Source: Clostridia bacterium
GTDB lineage: Bacteria > Bacillota > Clostridia > UBA1212 > UBA1255
DNA length: 64,000 bases
Reading direction: 5' to 3'
NCBI GenBank assembly: GCA_016287565.1
Contig: JAEFAM010000004.1
Location: 33,703 to 97,702, forward strand
Shown: positions 1-10,583 of the stretch, piece by piece
How positions within the stretch are numbered: position 1 is the stretch's first letter
Layout: the number at the start of each line of letters is the position of its first letter
Position numbers and translations under genes: made by a program
The notes under the pieces: generated by a model
Seen by the model: only the letters and a program-made list of their open reading frames with translations
Database searches by the model: none
What the model was told of the DNA's origin: nothing

Positions 1-2
1 GA

Positions 3-1136
3 TTGTCCAGCTGCAACAGCAGCAAAGACAGCTTCAAGATCGGCGTCATCCTGCTTCACGATGAATCTTCCACTTACGACAAGAACTTCATCAACGGCAT
101 CAACGACGCTCAGAAAGCGCTTGGACTGAAGGACAGCCAGGTCATCATCAAAAAGGGCATTCCCGAAGGCAACGAGTGCTATGAAGCCGCTGCCGAGCTC
201 GTAGCGGAAGGCTGCAAGATCGTGTTCGCCGACAGCTTCGGCCACGAGGACTACATGATCAAAGCCGCTAAGGAATTCAAGGACGTTCAGTTCTGCCACG
301 CTACCGGTACGAAAGCCCACACCGAAGGCCTTGACAACTATCACAACGCTTTCGCGTCCATCTACGAAGGCAGATACCTTGCCGGTATCGCCGCCGGCCT
401 CAAACTTAAGGCCATGATGGAAGCTGACAGCACGATCGTTCCGAAGATCGGCTACGTCGGCGCCTTCACCTACGCCGAAGTTATTTCCGGTTACACCTCT
501 TTCTACCTTGGCGTTAAAGAGATCGTTCCCAACGTCACCATGGACGTTCAGTTCACCGGTTCCTGGTACGACGAGAACGAAGAGCGCAACGCCGCTCTCG
601 CTCTGATCAACGGCGGCTGCGTGCTTATCAGCCAGCATGCCGACTCCATGGGCGCTCCCTCCGTCTGCGAGGACAAGAACGTTCCCAACGTATCCTACAA
701 CGGCTCTACGCTCAGCTCCTGCCCCAACACCTTCATCGTTTCTTCCAGGATCGACTGGGCTCCTTACTTCGAGTACATCTGCAACCAGGTCATCAACGGC
801 AAGAAGATCGATACCGACTGGACCGGAACTATCGAGACCGCTTCCGTCAGACTTACCGACGTCAACGACAAAGCCGCGGCTGCCAATACCCAGGCCACTA
901 TCGACCAGTATAAGGCCGAGCTCATCGCCGGTACCCGCCACGTATTCGACACCAACAACTTCACTGTTGACGGCCAGAAGCTGACCTCCTACAAGGCTGA
1001 CGTTGACACCGACGCCAACTACGAGGGCGACACCGAAGTTATCAAAGACGGATATTTCCACGAGTCTGAATACAGATCCGCTCCTTACTTCGATCTTGCT
1101 ATCGACGGTATCACCAGGATTAACGTTGCGTTCTGA
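3..1136 (+). CDS. BMP family (Med/PnrA-like) ABC transporter substrate-binding protein, probably truncated at the 5' end by the window edge
   Basis: KIGVILLHDESSTYDKNFINGINDAQ...FADSFGHEDYM; followed by an ATPase and two permeases in BMP-transporter order. Confidence 0.88.
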   Translation: MSSCNSSKDSFKIGVILLHDESSTYDKNFINGINDAQKALGLKDSQVIIKKGIPEGNECYEAAAELVAEGCKIVFADSFGHEDYMIKAAKEFKDVQFCHATGTKAHTEGLDNYHNAFASIYEGRYLAGIAAGLKLKAMMEADSTIVPKIGYVGAFTYAEVISGYTSFYLGVKEIVPNVTMDVQFTGSWYDENEERNAALALINGGCVLISQHADSMGAPSVCEDKNVPNVSYNGSTLSSCPNTFIVSSRIDWAPYFEYICNQVINGKKIDTDWTGTIETASVRLTDVNDKAAAANTQATIDQYKAELIAGTRHVFDTNNFTVDGQKLTSYKADVDTDANYEGDTEVIKDGYFHESEYRSAPYFDLAIDGITRINVAF

Positions 1137-1225
1137 TAACACGACGATCCAGGATCCACGGAAAGGCAGGCGGCTGCCTGCCTTTCTGTTTTTTCCCAAA
1201 AACATTGTTGCGGAGGGAGCGACAG

Positions 1226-2824
1226 ATGACTGACCCTGCAGAAAAAACGCGGGACCTGACGGAGAACGCGAATCGGCCGTATGCTCTTGAACTTAAAGGC
1301 GTTTCGAAGGCGTTCGGCTCGATACAGGCGAATTATAAAGTTGATCTTCAGCTGAAACACGGCGAGATCCTTGCCCTTCTGGGCGAAAACGGATCCGGAA
1401 AGACCACGCTCATGAATATGGTCGCCGGCATCTATTTCCCGGACGAAGGGCAGATATTTGTTGACGGAGAAGAAGTTGTAATAGGTTCTCCGAGAGACGC
1501 GTACAAGTATAAGATCGGTATGATCCACCAGCATTTCAAGCTGGTAGATCTGTTTTCCGCTGCGGAAAACGTTGTCCTGGGCGTCAACGACGGCTCCAGG
1601 TACAGCATTAAAGAAGTCAACGAGCGCGTACGGCAGATAGCTGACCGGTACGGTTTTAATATAAATCCCAAAGACAAGATCCACGAGATGTCCGTTTCCC
1701 AGAAACAGACCGTGGAGATACTTAAAGTCCTTTACAGAGGCGCGGAGATACTGATCCTGGACGAACCCACCGCGGTGTTGACGCCCCAGGAGACGGAAGT
1801 GCTGTTTTCGGTGCTGCGCCAGATGAAGGCGGACGGCAAATCAATCGTTATAATCACCCACAAGCTTCACGAGGTGCTGGCGATCTCCGACAGAGTCGCG
1901 GTGCTGAGGAAGGGCGAACATATTGCCACGGTCAACACGGCGGAGAGTACGGAGAGTTCTCTTACCGAGATGATGGTGGGCAAAAAGGTGTCGCTGAACA
2001 TTGACCGCACCGAGCCCCACGATACCGCTGAGCGGCTGGTGGTGAAAGGCCTTTCCGGGCACAATCCCGAGGGGCTAAAGGTCCTTGACGACGTTTCGTT
2101 TACGGCGTTCGGCGGCGAGATACTGGGCATCGCGGGTATCGCGGGCAGTGGTCAAAGGGAACTGCTGGAGGCCGTGGCAGGCATATACAGCCCGGACGAA
2201 GGCGAGATCACCTACATAGAGCCCAAGAACGGGGACCGGGTCAATCTCCGCAAAAAGACGCCTCTTCAGATACGCGAGCTGGGAGTGCGGCTTTCCTTCG
2301 TGCCCGAGGACCGTCTGGGCATGGGCCTGGTGGGCAGCATGGACATCACGGACAACGTCATGCTCCGCAGCTACCGTTCCGGCCGCACGATATTGCTGAA
2401 CCGCAACGATCCCAAAAAACTGGCCGAAGATATTGTCCGCGACCTCGAAGTTGCTACGCCGAACCTCCGGACTCCCGTCAGGAGATTGTCCGGCGGCAAC
2501 GTACAGAAAGTGCTGGTGGGGCGTGAGATCGCCTCCGCTCCTTCAGTACTCATGGCCGCGTACCCCGTGAGAGGCCTTGACATAAACTCCTCCTACGCCA
2601 TCTACAACCTGCTCAACGATCAGAAAGAGCGGGGAGTGGCCGTGATCTTCGTAGGAGAAGACCTGGACGTGCTGATCGAGCTGTGCGATCGGATACTGGT
2701 CATCAACTCCGGCAGGGTCACCGGGATCGTCGACGCCCGCACCACCGACAAGGAGACCGTGGGCTTCCTTATGACCAAGTCGGACGACAGGCCGAAATCG
2801 GATGAGAGGGGTGGAAACAGCTGA
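1226..2824 (+). CDS. BMP-type nucleoside/sugar ABC transporter, duplicated ATP-binding protein
   Basis: Walker A GENGSGKTTLMN, Walker B LILDEPTAVLTPQE, second NBD with VRRLSGGNVQKVLVGRE; ATG at 1226 preferred over the upstream ORF start. Confidence 0.93.
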   Translation: MTDPAEKTRDLTENANRPYALELKGVSKAFGSIQANYKVDLQLKHGEILALLGENGSGKTTLMNMVAGIYFPDEGQIFVDGEEVVIGSPRDAYKYKIGMIHQHFKLVDLFSAAENVVLGVNDGSRYSIKEVNERVRQIADRYGFNINPKDKIHEMSVSQKQTVEILKVLYRGAEILILDEPTAVLTPQETEVLFSVLRQMKADGKSIVIITHKLHEVLAISDRVAVLRKGEHIATVNTAESTESSLTEMMVGKKVSLNIDRTEPHDTAERLVVKGLSGHNPEGLKVLDDVSFTAFGGEILGIAGIAGSGQRELLEAVAGIYSPDEGEITYIEPKNGDRVNLRKKTPLQIRELGVRLSFVPEDRLGMGLVGSMDITDNVMLRSYRSGRTILLNRNDPKKLAEDIVRDLEVATPNLRTPVRRLSGGNVQKVLVGREIASAPSVLMAAYPVRGLDINSSYAIYNLLNDQKERGVAVIFVGEDLDVLIELCDRILVINSGRVTGIVDARTTDKETVGFLMTKSDDRPKSDERGGNS

Positions 2825-4104
2825 TGAGTTCATATAACGTAATAAAACACGAGGTTTCTAAAGAACCGCTTATCCACATTACGAAAAACAGCGCCATGCC
2901 TTTCTGGAAGTCGTTTCTGATCAGAGCCGCGGCGGTGGCCATCGCCTTCCTGCTCTGCTCGATATTGTCGTACCTGATGATCGGCGCCAATCCGCTGGAG
3001 TTCCTGAAGACCTTCTGGGACGGCAACTTCGGCATCAACGCGGCGGCCAGCAAGATCGTTATCTGGAAGCTGGCGAAAGACACGGCGGTGCTGCTGTGCA
3101 TTGCCCTGGCAATAACTCCCGCGTTCCGCATGAAATTCTGGAACATCGGCGCCGAAGGCCAGGTGCTCATCGGGGCGCTGGCGGCGGTGGCCGTGGTATA
3201 TTACAGCGGCGACAAGTTCCCTGACTGGCTCCTCTTCCTGTTTATGCTACTGGCTGCGGTGGCCGCGGGCATCGTCTGGGCCGTGATCCCGGCAATATTC
3301 AAAGCCATCTGGAACTCAAACGAGACGCTGTTCACCCTGATGATGAACTACGCCGCCACGTATTTCGTAGCGTTCTGCCTGGTGAAATGGACTCCCGACG
3401 GCTCCAGCACACTGGGCGAACTTAAGAGAGGCCACCTGCCCTCCATAGGCCACCCGTACCTTCTGCTGATCCTGACGGTGCTGCTCATCACGGGACTGCT
3501 GTTCGTCTACCTGTATTACAGCAAGCAGGGCTACGAGATTTCGGTGGTAGGTGAGAGCCAGCGCACCGCCAAATATATCGGCATCAACGTTAAGAAAGTC
3601 ATCATCCGGACCATGACGCTGTCCGGCGCCCTTTGCGGCCTCACCGGTTTCATGATCGTTGCCGCGCTGGACCATTCCGTTACCACCACCACGGTGGGCG
3701 GCCGCGGATTTACGGCAATAATCGTTTCCTGGATGGCCAAGTTCAACCCGCTGGTGATGATCGGCGTGGCGTTCCTGATCGTTTTCCTGAACCAGGGCGC
3801 GAACCGCCTGGCAACGAATTTCCGCGTGGGCAAGGCGTTCCCGGATCTCGTAGTCGGCGTGATCATTTTCTTCGTGATCGGCTGCGAATTCTTCATCAGA
3901 TATAAGGTGCACATCCGCAGGAAGGCTCCCGCGGCTGCGTCTGTTTCGGGCAACGTCGCCGAAGGCATATCGGAAAGCGGCGAAGGGTCCGGCGGCGGAG
4001 GCGGAGACGGAAGCGGAGTCGTCGAAGCTTCCGGAGAGGCCCGTTCGGACGAGGCCGTCAACGAGACCGTCAATGATACCGAAAAGGAGGGCAACGCAAA
4101 ATGA
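2824..4104 (+). CDS. ABC transporter permease (BMP-associated)
   Basis: Multi-TM; FRMKFWNIGAEGQVLIGALAA motif typical of the family; overlaps neighbouring genes. Confidence 0.9.
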   Translation: MSSYNVIKHEVSKEPLIHITKNSAMPFWKSFLIRAAAVAIAFLLCSILSYLMIGANPLEFLKTFWDGNFGINAAASKIVIWKLAKDTAVLLCIALAITPAFRMKFWNIGAEGQVLIGALAAVAVVYYSGDKFPDWLLFLFMLLAAVAAGIVWAVIPAIFKAIWNSNETLFTLMMNYAATYFVAFCLVKWTPDGSSTLGELKRGHLPSIGHPYLLLILTVLLITGLLFVYLYYSKQGYEISVVGESQRTAKYIGINVKKVIIRTMTLSGALCGLTGFMIVAALDHSVTTTTVGGRGFTAIIVSWMAKFNPLVMIGVAFLIVFLNQGANRLATNFRVGKAFPDLVVGVIIFFVIGCEFFIRYKVHIRRKAPAAASVSGNVAEGISESGEGSGGGGGDGSGVVEASGEARSDEAVNETVNDTEKEGNAK

Positions 4105-5057
4105 TCGTTTTTGAATTCCTTTTAAACGCGCTCGCCATCGGCATCACGTTCCTCTACGGCTCAATGGGTGAGACCATCACCGAAAAAGCCGGCCACCTGA
4201 ACCTCGGTATCCCCGGCATCATGTCCGTAGGTTCCGCCTGCGGCTGCGCCGTGCTCAACGTACTGTGCCGCGACGGCTGCCCGGTGCATCCCGTCCTTAT
4301 CGTAATACTCGCCCTGCTGGCCACCCTTGCGGGCGGAGCGCTGATGGGGCTGCTGTACAGCTTCCTTGCCGTATCACTCCGTTCGAACCAGAACGTGACC
4401 GGTCTGGCAATGACCATTTTCGGCGTGGGCCTGGCCAAGTTCATATTCGCGAAGCTGGAAGTCGACGGCGTGTTCTACACCCGCTCCACCAAATATTTCC
4501 GCTTCCCCTTCGCCAACACCACCTCTTCGCTCCAGTACATCGGCATACTGGTGTTCCTGGGGATCGCGCTGGCAATAGTATCCTCCGTCGTGTTGTCCCG
4601 CACCCGCGTGGGGCTGCACCTGAGGGCCGTGGGCGAGAGCCCGGCAACTGCGGACGCGGCGGGCATCAACGTAACGAAATACAAATATATTGCCACTATA
4701 ATCGGTTCGGCCATTGCCGCGCTGGGCGGCCTGTTCTACATCGTGGACTTCCAGGGCTCCCAGGAAGCGTATCTGACGGTGGAAGCGATGGGCTGGCTGA
4801 GCGTTGCCCTGGTCATATTCTCCACCTGGAGGCCCTACGTGAGCATTTTCGGATCTTTCGTGTTCGGCGTGCTCTACATCCTCGGCTCCTACCTGCCGTC
4901 CTTCGGGCTTAAGGTGGATATGGCAACGTCGAACCTCATCAAGACGCTGCCTTACGTCGTGACGATAATCGTTCTGATCATCACCAGTATCCGGAACAGG
5001 CCCGAGAACCAGCCTCCGGCCTCGCTGGGCGTGTCATATTTCAGAGAGGACAGATGA
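4101..5057 (+). CDS. ABC transporter permease (BMP-associated, second subunit)
   Basis: MGETITEKAGHLNLGIPGIM motif; translationally coupled to upstream permease. Confidence 0.9.
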   Translation: MIVFEFLLNALAIGITFLYGSMGETITEKAGHLNLGIPGIMSVGSACGCAVLNVLCRDGCPVHPVLIVILALLATLAGGALMGLLYSFLAVSLRSNQNVTGLAMTIFGVGLAKFIFAKLEVDGVFYTRSTKYFRFPFANTTSSLQYIGILVFLGIALAIVSSVVLSRTRVGLHLRAVGESPATADAAGINVTKYKYIATIIGSAIAALGGLFYIVDFQGSQEAYLTVEAMGWLSVALVIFSTWRPYVSIFGSFVFGVLYILGSYLPSFGLKVDMATSNLIKTLPYVVTIIVLIITSIRNRPENQPPASLGVSYFREDR

Positions 5058-7534
5058 CATTGAAATCGACCTTTATAGTCAGAAAAGCTGCGGCGCTGTT
5101 TTTATGCGCCGCTTTGTTTCTCACGGTCGCCTCCGTTTCCGCGGCGGACGATCTTCCGAAGCTCAGCGGCGAATCTGCCCGCACCGTGAAAGAGCTGTAC
5201 AACGGCGTGACGCTGACCTCCGTGACAACGCCTTCGGGTTCCGCGTACGGATACCAGAACTTCAACATCGTCAGTTTCGACCTGGCCCAGCGCGATCTGT
5301 ACCTGGAGACGTTCTACTACAACAATGACGCCAGGCGGCTCAATACGGTTGCCAACGACATCACCCAGTACAACCAGACGCACCCGGGGAAGACGGCTAT
5401 CGCGGCGGTCAACGGCGATATGTGGATGGTTGCCTACGCCCATGCCCGGATCGAGGGCAGCGGCACGTCCTACGGCGGGTACAGCGACGCGGTGGTCAAA
5501 AAAGAATTGACCGTATCCCGGTCCTACAACGTAGTCGACGGCGAGATATTCACTTCCGGCACCATCGAGCAGGAAACGCCTTACGCCGGAACGGCCTGGG
5601 CTTTCGGTATCACCGACGATTTTGTCCCGCTGCTGGGCCAGCCGGTGGTGGATATCAAGGCCACGGACCTTACGAATTCCGCCACGATGAATATTGACGG
5701 AGTGAACCGCCTGCCCGCAAACAACGCCATCGTTATGTACACCGACCGGGTCATGAGCACCTACACCGGGTTCGCCCTGGACGACGCATACGAGATCCTG
5801 CTGGAATTCGACAGCGACTATAAACCTGCCCACGGCATGGACGTGACCGGCACGGTGAAGGCGATATACAGCCCCGAAAACGGCGTAAATCCCGGCAAGA
5901 TCAATGAAAAGCAGATGGTGTTGACCGCCAGAGGTTCGGCCAAGATCGCCGCCATCAAGAAGTTCGCCGTGGGAGACAGGATCAACATAACGTTGTCCGT
6001 CACCGACCTTCAGGGCAATACCGAGCAGTGGCGCCGGGTGACCAACTCCGTGGGCGGCAATATCGTTTACGTCCAGAACGGCGTGCTTACGGGCGCCGGG
6101 CTGGAGAGCGGCTATCCCACCACGCTGCTGGGCTACGACAATTCCGGAAAGCTCATCATGCTTACGATGAACGGCCGGGGCCAGGGAGGCACCGGTGGCA
6201 GCGGAGCGAGGCTGGCGCAGCTGTGCAGAGATCTGAACCTCTACAACGCGTTCATTCTTGACGGAGGCGGGTCCATGACGATGGTGGTGAACGACGGCAC
6301 CAAATACACGCCGGTGAGCCACGCCGTTGACAGCAACGGAACGTCCTACCGCACGGTGAACAACGCGGTCATTCTTGCCCACGGCCCGGAGCGCGCGGCC
6401 CAGGGCGAGTTCGAGATCGAGCTGCCCATCGAAGTGACTGACCCGCTGAACATCAGCTTCCCGTCTTCGGGGTACGTGAAGTCGCTGATCTCCGGGGAGA
6501 ACCAGGCCATGTCGGGCTGGGAGGACGGCTGCCTGAAGCTGACGGGTTACAAGATGAACCAGACGGCGGGGATGGCGGATCCGTACGTGAGCCTGAGCTA
6601 TCAGAACATCAAGAAGACCGTCAGCGCGGGTACGTACAAGTACATCACGCTGGTGTACAAGATGCCTACGACCAACGCGGGCAAAAGCTATTATACGGAG
6701 CTGTTCTGCCAGTGCGAGGGCAGGGGAGCCGAGGGGGGCCAGAGCGTGCTTGCTGCAACCCGGGCAACGGACCGGTACGAGTACGTGACCTTTAATGCTT
6801 CTACGCTGAGCAAGTGGAAGGGGACGATCACCGGGCTGCGCATCGACTTTTTCGCGGGCAACAGTCCGAATTTGAGGGACGGGGACGTTATGTACGTGCA
6901 CAACGTCATCCTTTCGAAGACCGCGTCGGATGCCAAGGCCGAGGCGTCGGCCATCGTGAACGAGCTCAACGGCGACGAACCGGCGACTCCCACGCCTACG
7001 GTTAAGCCTACCGCGACGCCTACGCCTGCGCCTACGGCTACTCCGACTCCTGCTCCGACCCGGACTCCTACAAAGGCGCCTACCGAGGTGCCCACGGCAA
7101 CGCCGGCTCTCACTAAAGCGCCTACCGCAACGCCTACGGCCGAACCTACGGCGACACCCACTTTAGAGCCAACAGCCACGCCTACCGAGGAACCCACGGC
7201 CGAGCCCACGGCAATTCCGACCGAGACGCCTACCGAGGAGCCTGCCGCCGAACCCACCGAAGTCCCGACAGAGGAACCCCCGGCAACGGCCGTTCCCACC
7301 GCCGATCCCACCGAAATTCCACCTACCGAGGCGCCTTCGCCCGTCGTTACCATGGACAATGTCACGGCAGTTCCGGAGCCCACCGATCCGCCTGAAGACA
7401 AGTCGGAAAAGTCCTCCGGCAAGCTTCTCTCCGACGCCGCCTCCATTGCCATCGCAGTCGGTGCGGTCCTGATCCTGGCAATGATCCTGGTCACCCTCGT
7501 TATCGTCCGCAGGAACAGGAAGAACAAAAAATAA
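5054..7534 (+). CDS. Secreted phosphodiester glycosidase (NAGPA-like) domain protein with Thr/Pro-rich linker and C-terminal TM anchor
   Basis: Signal peptide; GRGQGGTGGSGARLAQLCRDLNLYNAFILDGGGSMTMV; TPTPAPTATPT... repeats; TM + RRNRKNKK tail. Confidence 0.85.
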   Translation: MTLKSTFIVRKAAALFLCAALFLTVASVSAADDLPKLSGESARTVKELYNGVTLTSVTTPSGSAYGYQNFNIVSFDLAQRDLYLETFYYNNDARRLNTVANDITQYNQTHPGKTAIAAVNGDMWMVAYAHARIEGSGTSYGGYSDAVVKKELTVSRSYNVVDGEIFTSGTIEQETPYAGTAWAFGITDDFVPLLGQPVVDIKATDLTNSATMNIDGVNRLPANNAIVMYTDRVMSTYTGFALDDAYEILLEFDSDYKPAHGMDVTGTVKAIYSPENGVNPGKINEKQMVLTARGSAKIAAIKKFAVGDRINITLSVTDLQGNTEQWRRVTNSVGGNIVYVQNGVLTGAGLESGYPTTLLGYDNSGKLIMLTMNGRGQGGTGGSGARLAQLCRDLNLYNAFILDGGGSMTMVVNDGTKYTPVSHAVDSNGTSYRTVNNAVILAHGPERAAQGEFEIELPIEVTDPLNISFPSSGYVKSLISGENQAMSGWEDGCLKLTGYKMNQTAGMADPYVSLSYQNIKKTVSAGTYKYITLVYKMPTTNAGKSYYTELFCQCEGRGAEGGQSVLAATRATDRYEYVTFNASTLSKWKGTITGLRIDFFAGNSPNLRDGDVMYVHNVILSKTASDAKAEASAIVNELNGDEPATPTPTVKPTATPTPAPTATPTPAPTRTPTKAPTEVPTATPALTKAPTATPTAEPTATPTLEPTATPTEEPTAEPTAIPTETPTEEPAAEPTEVPTEEPPATAVPTADPTEIPPTEAPSPVVTMDNVTAVPEPTDPPEDKSEKSSGKLLSDAASIAIAVGAVLILAMILVTLVIVRRNRKNKK
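6975..7345 (+). repeat. Low-complexity Thr-Pro-[Thr/Ala/Glu] coding repeat (linker)
   Basis: Repeated cctac/cccac codon pattern encoding TPTPAPTATPTPAPTRTPTKAPTEVPT... Confidence 0.85.
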
Positions 7535-7566
7535 GGGGACAATATAAATAAGCTAACAGATCAAAG

Positions 7567-7610
7567 TCATCGGCAATCACGTTTTTCAGCGGGTTGCCGA
7601 TGATTTTTAT
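7567..7610 (+). terminator. Rho-independent terminator
   Basis: Stem atcggcaa...ttgccgat followed by gatttttat. Confidence 0.75.
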
Positions 7611-7624
7611 AAAGTAACTCGAGC

Positions 7625-7948
7625 CTGCAACGGGGGACAGACCCCGGTTGCCGAACCGGCCGCGAACGAGGGACAGACTTGCGTTCGCCGCTTTTCCCGG
7701 AATTTTCGAAAAATTACAGGCATATTTCGAATATTTACGGGGAAATTCTACGGGCGGTAGAATTTCGGCAACCGGGGTCTGTCCCCCGTTGCAGGTTTAG
7801 CTCGCACGCCAGTGCGGATTTAGCTTGCCCGAAGGGCAAATTTAGCTGCGTGCCGTGCACGCAATTTAGCTCGCACGCCAGTGCGGATTTAGCTTGCCCG
7901 AAGGGCAAATTTCGCTTAAGAACGGGGACCTGTCCCCCGTTCGCGGCC
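7625..7948. repeat. Composite palindromic element A: REP-like end, ~110-bp AT-richer core, inverted REP-like end, then 5-hairpin linker array and GGGGACCTGTCCCC unit
   Basis: gcaacgggggacagaccccggttgc ... caaccggggtctgtcccccgttgca ... gcttgcccgaagggcaaatttagct / gcgtgccgtgcacgcaatttagct. Confidence 0.92.
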
Positions 7949-7952
7949 CGGT

Positions 7953-7981
7953 TTGCGCGGCACGGCCCGAGGTGGTATAAT
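7953..7981 (+). promoter_or_regulatory. Predicted sigma-A-type promoter
   Basis: TTGCGC-17 nt-TATAAT directly after element A and upstream of the ABC ATPase gene. Confidence 0.6.
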
Positions 7982-8025
7982 TGACCCAGGACAAGCGTCG
8001 TTGACGCGCTGGAGGTAAAATCAAT

Positions 8026-8727
8026 ATGCTGAAAATCGAGAAATTGACCAAAATGTACGGCGACAAGGCAGCCGTGAAAGACCTTGACCTTCACATCGCA
8101 CCGGGCGAGATATACGGCTTTATCGGCCACAACGGCGCGGGCAAGACCACCACGCTGAAGAGCGTTGCCGGCATCCTGAAATTCGACAGCGGCACGATCA
8201 CCGTCTGCGGAAAATCCATCGTGGACGATCCGGTGGAATGCAAGCGGCACATGGCGTACATCCCGGACAACCCGGACCTTTACGAGTTTATGACGGGCAT
8301 TAAATATCTGAATTTCGTTGCCGACGTTTACGGCGTCAGCGCCGCCGACAGGCAGGAGCGGATCCGCAAATACTCCGAAGCGCTGGAGCTCACCGGGTCG
8401 CTGGCACAGGGCGTGTCCGAATACTCCCACGGAATGAAGCAGAAGCTTGCCGTGATCGGAGCGCTGATCCACGAACCCGACCTGATCCTGCTGGATGAGC
8501 CCTTCGTGGGACTTGACCCGCTGGCCTCCCACACGCTCAAACAGATCATGCGAGACATATGCGACCGGGGCGGAGCAATATTCTTCTCCACCCACGTGCT
8601 GGAAGTGGCCGAAAAGCTCTGCGACAAGGTCGCCATCATCAAGAACGGACAACTCGTCAGGTCGGGGACCATGGACGAGGTGCGCGGCGACACGTCTCTT
8701 GAAGAAGTCTTCCTTGAACTGAAATGA
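8026..8727 (+). CDS. ABC transporter ATP-binding protein
   Basis: GHNGAGKTTTLKS; SHGMKQKLAVIGAL; LILLDEPFVGLDP. Confidence 0.94.
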   Translation: MLKIEKLTKMYGDKAAVKDLDLHIAPGEIYGFIGHNGAGKTTTLKSVAGILKFDSGTITVCGKSIVDDPVECKRHMAYIPDNPDLYEFMTGIKYLNFVADVYGVSAADRQERIRKYSEALELTGSLAQGVSEYSHGMKQKLAVIGALIHEPDLILLDEPFVGLDPLASHTLKQIMRDICDRGGAIFFSTHVLEVAEKLCDKVAIIKNGQLVRSGTMDEVRGDTSLEEVFLELK

Positions 8728-8745
8728 CAGGACCGGTGCGAAAAA

Positions 8746-10482
8746 ATGCTGAAAATATTACTTAAAAAACAACTTGCCGGACTGATGGCCGGCATAGTGA
8801 CAAACCGCCGCACCGGCAAGCGCCGTTCCAAAGGCGCCCTGATCGGCTACCTGGTGCTGCTCCTGTTCTGCGGCCTGATGACCATGGTCTCCATTGCCGC
8901 CATGCTGTATCTATTCGCCCAGATGCTCCTCCAGGGAGATCCGCAGATCCTTACCGGTTCCGGGCAGTCCGGCGAAGAAGGCACGATACTGACGTTTTCC
9001 CAGATCCTGAAAAACGCGGAAGGCTATTCCATCCTCACGGGCAATATCGGCAAATATCCCCTCATCGACTGGGCCGGGGGCATCTATTTCATAATCGTGG
9101 GCGTCTTCACCGCCGCCATCGGCCTCATCGGAGGCATGTTCAGCACCTACTCCATACTGTACTGCGCCAAGGACAACGAGACGCTCCTGGCTATGCCTTT
9201 CAAGCCCTCGGACATCCTGCTCTCCCGCATGCTCAGCGTCTACCTGCTGCTCCTGATGTACACGCTGATCGTATTCATCCCCGGCATCGTGATCTTCTTC
9301 ATATTCGTGGGATTCAGCATCCTGGTGCTGCTGAAAGCCCTGGCGATGTACCTTATGTTCACGCTGCTGATGCTGGCCATATCCTGCCTGCTGGGCTGGC
9401 TGCTGGAGATCGTTGCCGCGAAGCTGGGCGGAAAAAAGGCAGTCACCGTGATCTCCATCATCGTTGCCATGGGCGTGTATCTTCTGTTCAATCTCGGCAG
9501 GATGAAACTGATGGAAGCGTTGACCGGCGACCTGTTCGGGTTCGACGAAAAGGTCAAGACCTTCGGCTATCCCCTGTACGCCTACGCTCGCGGCTCGGTC
9601 AACGACACGGTCTCGTTCCTGCTGTTCTGCGTCATTGCCCTGGCATGCGCGGCCCTCACGTGCTTCCTCTTGTCCCGCAGCTTTATCTCGCTGATCACTT
9701 CCAAAAAGAGCTTCAAGAAAAAAGTTTACGTGGAAAAAGCGGCCAGGACCAGATCCGTGTTCACCGCACTGTTCCGCCGCGATCTACGGCTCTACCTCAC
9801 CAACCCGATGTATCTGATGAACACCGCGCTGCTTTCGCTGCTGCTGGCGGTGGCCGCGGTAGTGCTGCTCTTCAATTACAACCAGCTCCACTATTTCAAC
9901 GCCTGGGCCTCCGAAAGCTCCGGAGAATACCTGTTCCCGCTGCTTGCCCTGCCCCTCGTCGGATTGAGCGCGTCAATGATAACCATTTCTTCCGCCTCCA
10001 TCTCCATCGAGGGCAAGACGCTCTGGCTGCTCCAGAGTTTCCCCGTGGCGGGCAATCAGGTCCTCGGCTCCAAGATGCTCCTCCATATGCTGTTCGCCGG
10101 GATACCGTCTCTTATGATGGCCGTGTGCATGTCCATCGCGTTCGGATTCTCCGTTGTCGTTTCCATCGTGATCTCCGTGTCCGCGGTGCTGTTCAACCTG
10201 TTCGTGTGCTGCGTGGGTCTCACGCTGGAAGCCCGCAATCCCAAACTCGACTGGGTGGATGAATCGATGGCCGTCAAGCAGAATACGAACACGCTGTTCT
10301 CCTTCTTTGCGGGCGGCGGCCTGGCGCTGGCAATGGGAGGCATCTCCATGGTGCTCTACCTTAAATTCCACGTCCCCGGCCCGGCGCTGCTGGCGTTCCA
10401 GGCGGTGGTCACCGCGGGGCTGGCGTTCTGGTTCACCAGAGTGGCGCTCCGTCAATGGCCTCGGCTCACCGAGATAAAATAA
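8746..10482 (+). CDS. ABC-type exporter permease, multi-TM
   Basis: Many hydrophobic segments; immediately downstream of its ATPase. Confidence 0.82.
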   Translation: MLKILLKKQLAGLMAGIVTNRRTGKRRSKGALIGYLVLLLFCGLMTMVSIAAMLYLFAQMLLQGDPQILTGSGQSGEEGTILTFSQILKNAEGYSILTGNIGKYPLIDWAGGIYFIIVGVFTAAIGLIGGMFSTYSILYCAKDNETLLAMPFKPSDILLSRMLSVYLLLLMYTLIVFIPGIVIFFIFVGFSILVLLKALAMYLMFTLLMLAISCLLGWLLEIVAAKLGGKKAVTVISIIVAMGVYLLFNLGRMKLMEALTGDLFGFDEKVKTFGYPLYAYARGSVNDTVSFLLFCVIALACAALTCFLLSRSFISLITSKKSFKKKVYVEKAARTRSVFTALFRRDLRLYLTNPMYLMNTALLSLLLAVAAVVLLFNYNQLHYFNAWASESSGEYLFPLLALPLVGLSASMITISSASISIEGKTLWLLQSFPVAGNQVLGSKMLLHMLFAGIPSLMMAVCMSIAFGFSVVVSIVISVSAVLFNLFVCCVGLTLEARNPKLDWVDESMAVKQNTNTLFSFFAGGGLALAMGGISMVLYLKFHVPGPALLAFQAVVTAGLAFWFTRVALRQWPRLTEIK

Positions 10483-10583
10483 GCTTCGCCCGAGACCCGG
10501 CTGCAGGCCGGCGGGCACGTACCTTAAAACTGCCGAAACCACATAAAACGGCTGAAACGGCCCCGAATACAGGAGGGAAGATT

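Noticed and set aside
6975-7345. Thr/Pro repeat as a phase-variable or CRISPR-like tandem repeat
   Set aside because: An imperfect amino-acid-level linker with varied codons; no exact tandem nucleotide unit.
7735-8652. ORFs containing LNLPFGQAKSALACELNCVHGTQLNLPFGQAK and similar peptides at 7.8, 15.9, 43.8, 45.5 and 47.6 kb as small proteins
   Set aside because: These are fortuitous translations of the hairpin-linker arrays; the same peptide recurs only because the DNA element recurs.
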